NCBI RefSeq assembly: GCF_002374855.1
Contig: NZ_NWVC01000001.1
Location: 620,001 to 684,000, forward strand
From: Sphingomonas adhaesiva
GTDB lineage: Bacteria > Pseudomonadota > Alphaproteobacteria > Sphingomonadales > Sphingomonadaceae
DNA: 64,000 nucleotides
Reading direction: 5' to 3'
In this document: piece after piece, positions 62,763-64,000 of the stretch
How the letters are laid out: the number at the start of each line of letters is the position of its first letter
Numbering within the stretch: position 1 is the stretch's first letter
Position numbers and translations under genes: made by a program
The notes under the pieces: generated by a model
Told to the model about the DNA's origin: nothing
Seen by the model: only the letters and a program-made list of their open reading frames with translations
The model's database searches: none

Positions 62763-64000
62763 ATGTCCCATTCCGCGCCTGCCCGCCCTCTTTCGATCGC
62801 CGCCTCCGGGCCGCTGGTCGGCACGCTGACCGTGCCGGGGGATAAGTCGATCAGCCACCGCTCGCTGATGTTCGCCGGGCTGGCGGTGGGCGAAAGCCGC
62901 ATTTCCGGCCTGCTGGAGGGGGAGGACGTGCTGGCCACCGCCGGCGCGATGCGCGCGATGGGCGCGCAGGTCGAACGTACGGCGGACGGCGTGTGGCAGG
63001 TCCACGGCGTCGGCGTCGGCGGGCTGCTCCAGCCGCAGGTCGCGCTCGACATGGGCAATTCGGGCACGTCGACGCGGCTGCTGATGGGGCTGGTCGCCAG
63101 CCATGCGATCACCGCCACCTTCATCGGCGACGCCAGCCTGTCGAAGCGGCCGATGGCGCGCGTGACGGAGCCGCTGTCGCGGATGGGCGCCAGCTTCACC
63201 ACCGCGCCGGGCGAACGCCTGCCGCTGACGATGCGCGGCCTGTGCCCCGCGGTGCCGATCGACTACACCCTGCCCGTCGCCTCGGCGCAGGTGAAGTCGG
63301 CGGTGCTGCTGGCGGGCCTCAACACCCCCGGCATCACCCGCGTGATCGAACCCGTGCCGACGCGCGACCATAGCGAGCGGATGCTGCGCGGCTTCGGCGC
63401 GCAGCTGACGGTCGAGGAAACGCCGCAGGGCCGCATGATCGCGATCACCGGCGAGGCGGAATTGCGCGCGCAGAATATCGAGGTGCCGGGCGATCCCTCC
63501 TCCGCTGGCTTCTGGATGGTCGCCGCGTCGGTGGTGCCGGGGTCGGACGTGACGATCCGCAACGTGCTGATGAACCCCACCCGCATCGGGCTGGTCACCG
63601 CGCTCAGGATGATGGGCGCCTCGATCGACGAACTGGCGCAGCGCGACGTCGGCGGGGAGCCGGTCGCCGACCTGCGCGTGCGCCACGCCGCCCTGACCGC
63701 GATCGAAGTGCCGCCCGATCTCGCCCCCAGCATGATCGACGAATATCCGATCCTGTTCGTCGCCGCCGCCTTCGCGCGCGGCACGACGGTGGCGCGCGGT
63801 GCGCACGAACTGCGCGTCAAGGAATCGGATCGCATCGCCGCGATGGCCGCCGCGCTGGGCCTCGCCGGGGTGCGCGTGTCGGAGCATGAGGACGGCCTGT
63901 CGATCGAGGGACGCGATGGCGATCCCCTGCCCGGCACGCGCGACGCGCGCGTCGCCTCGCTGCTCGACCATCGCATCGCGATGAGCATGGCGGTCGCCGG
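62763..64000 (+). CDS. aroA: 3-phosphoshikimate 1-carboxyvinyltransferase, class II (runs off right edge)
   Basis: EPSP synthase transfers enolpyruvate from PEP to shikimate 3-phosphate in aromatic amino-acid synthesis. The first 412 codons are present and open. The class II (CP4-like) motifs are visible: GDKS in the N-terminal [21 protein letters not shown] and NPTR. The C-terminal motifs [21 protein letters not shown] and DHRIAMS follow. The loop equivalent to CP4 GNAATGCRL reads GNSGTSTRL, with Gly where CP4 has Ala100. ATG 62763 (MSHSAPARP) is divergent from the TIGR02300 gene, and the end of the gene lies beyond the window. Confidence 0.95.
   Translation, partial: MSHSAPARPLSIAASGPLVGTLTVPGDKSISHRSLMFAGLAVGESRISGLLEGEDVLATAGAMRAMGAQVERTADGVWQVHGVGVGGLLQPQVALDMGNSGTSTRLLMGLVASHAITATFIGDASLSKRPMARVTEPLSRMGASFTTAPGERLPLTMRGLCPAVPIDYTLPVASAQVKSAVLLAGLNTPGITRVIEPVPTRDHSERMLRGFGAQLTVEETPQGRMIAITGEAELRAQNIEVPGDPSSAGFWMVAASVVPGSDVTIRNVLMNPTRIGLVTALRMMGASIDELAQRDVGGEPVADLRVRHAALTAIEVPPDLAPSMIDEYPILFVAAAFARGTTVARGAHELRVKESDRIAAMAAALGLAGVRVSEHEDGLSIEGRDGDPLPGTRDARVASLLDHRIAMSMAVA

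Overview
The window looks like a chromosome segment of a sphingomonad (Alphaproteobacteria, Sphingomonas-like). By eye it is high-GC with strongly biased third positions. It carries two TonB-dependent receptors, an EipA/DUF1134 protein, a TIGR02300 zinc-ribbon protein next to a class II AroA, a LapG-like cysteine peptidase and FecI/FecR signalling. I recognise no phage, transposase, CRISPR array or rRNA. Two tRNA genes are present: Ser-GCU and Ala-GGC.

Region 1 (1-8835) is a chemotaxis operon: three tandem chemoreceptors with near-identical signalling domains, then cheW, cheR, cheB and a soluble 566-aa protein with a decayed receptor-like hairpin. CheA and CheY are not in the window. An orphan FixJ-type response regulator (8859-9476) converges on it.

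Region 2 (9641-19853) is a compact catabolic island. Leftward: alcohol dehydrogenase, tetR, acyl-CoA ligase, MBL-fold hydrolase. Rightward: acyl-CoA racemase/CoA-transferase and Baeyer-Villiger-type monooxygenase. A convergent TonB receptor follows. Four copies of a 14-bp palindrome, consensus CTACTS-NN-SAGTAG, lie in the two promoter regions; one covers the -10 box of the receptor gene. I read this as one TetR regulon that imports a cyclic ketone-type substrate, oxidises it to a lactone, opens it and activates the acid.

Region 3 (19953-26919) is a six-gene leftward operon in which every junction is a 4-nt start/stop overlap. It is headed by a sucrose-phosphate-synthase-like glycosyltransferase fused to a HAD phosphatase. 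Four more glycosyltransferases and a polysaccharide pyruvyl transferase follow. The glycan is unknown. An MHYT-GGDEF-EAL protein and a GAF protein lie upstream, then a decayed gene and tRNA-Ser.

Region 4 (30702-46005) is cell envelope and exopolysaccharide: EipA; a GDP-heptose operon (gmhA, epimerase, hddC-gmhB fusion, hddA); a flippase; a LapG-like peptidase; an O-antigen-ligase-like protein; and a leftward export operon (Wza-like lipoprotein, secreted protein, beta-barrel, tyrosine autokinase, small membrane protein). A metallophosphatase is divergent from it.

Region 5 (46009-62066) holds surface and signalling genes: an S8 autotransporter with a long Pro-Thr-Ala linker, small membrane proteins, a two-HTH regulator, a FecA/FecI/FecR set, a FecR-domain coiled-coil protein, a TpsB-type transporter with no visible TpsA partner, and a CHASE2-GGDEF(degenerate)-EAL protein. 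The window ends with tRNA-Ala, the TIGR02300 gene and the 5' part of aroA.
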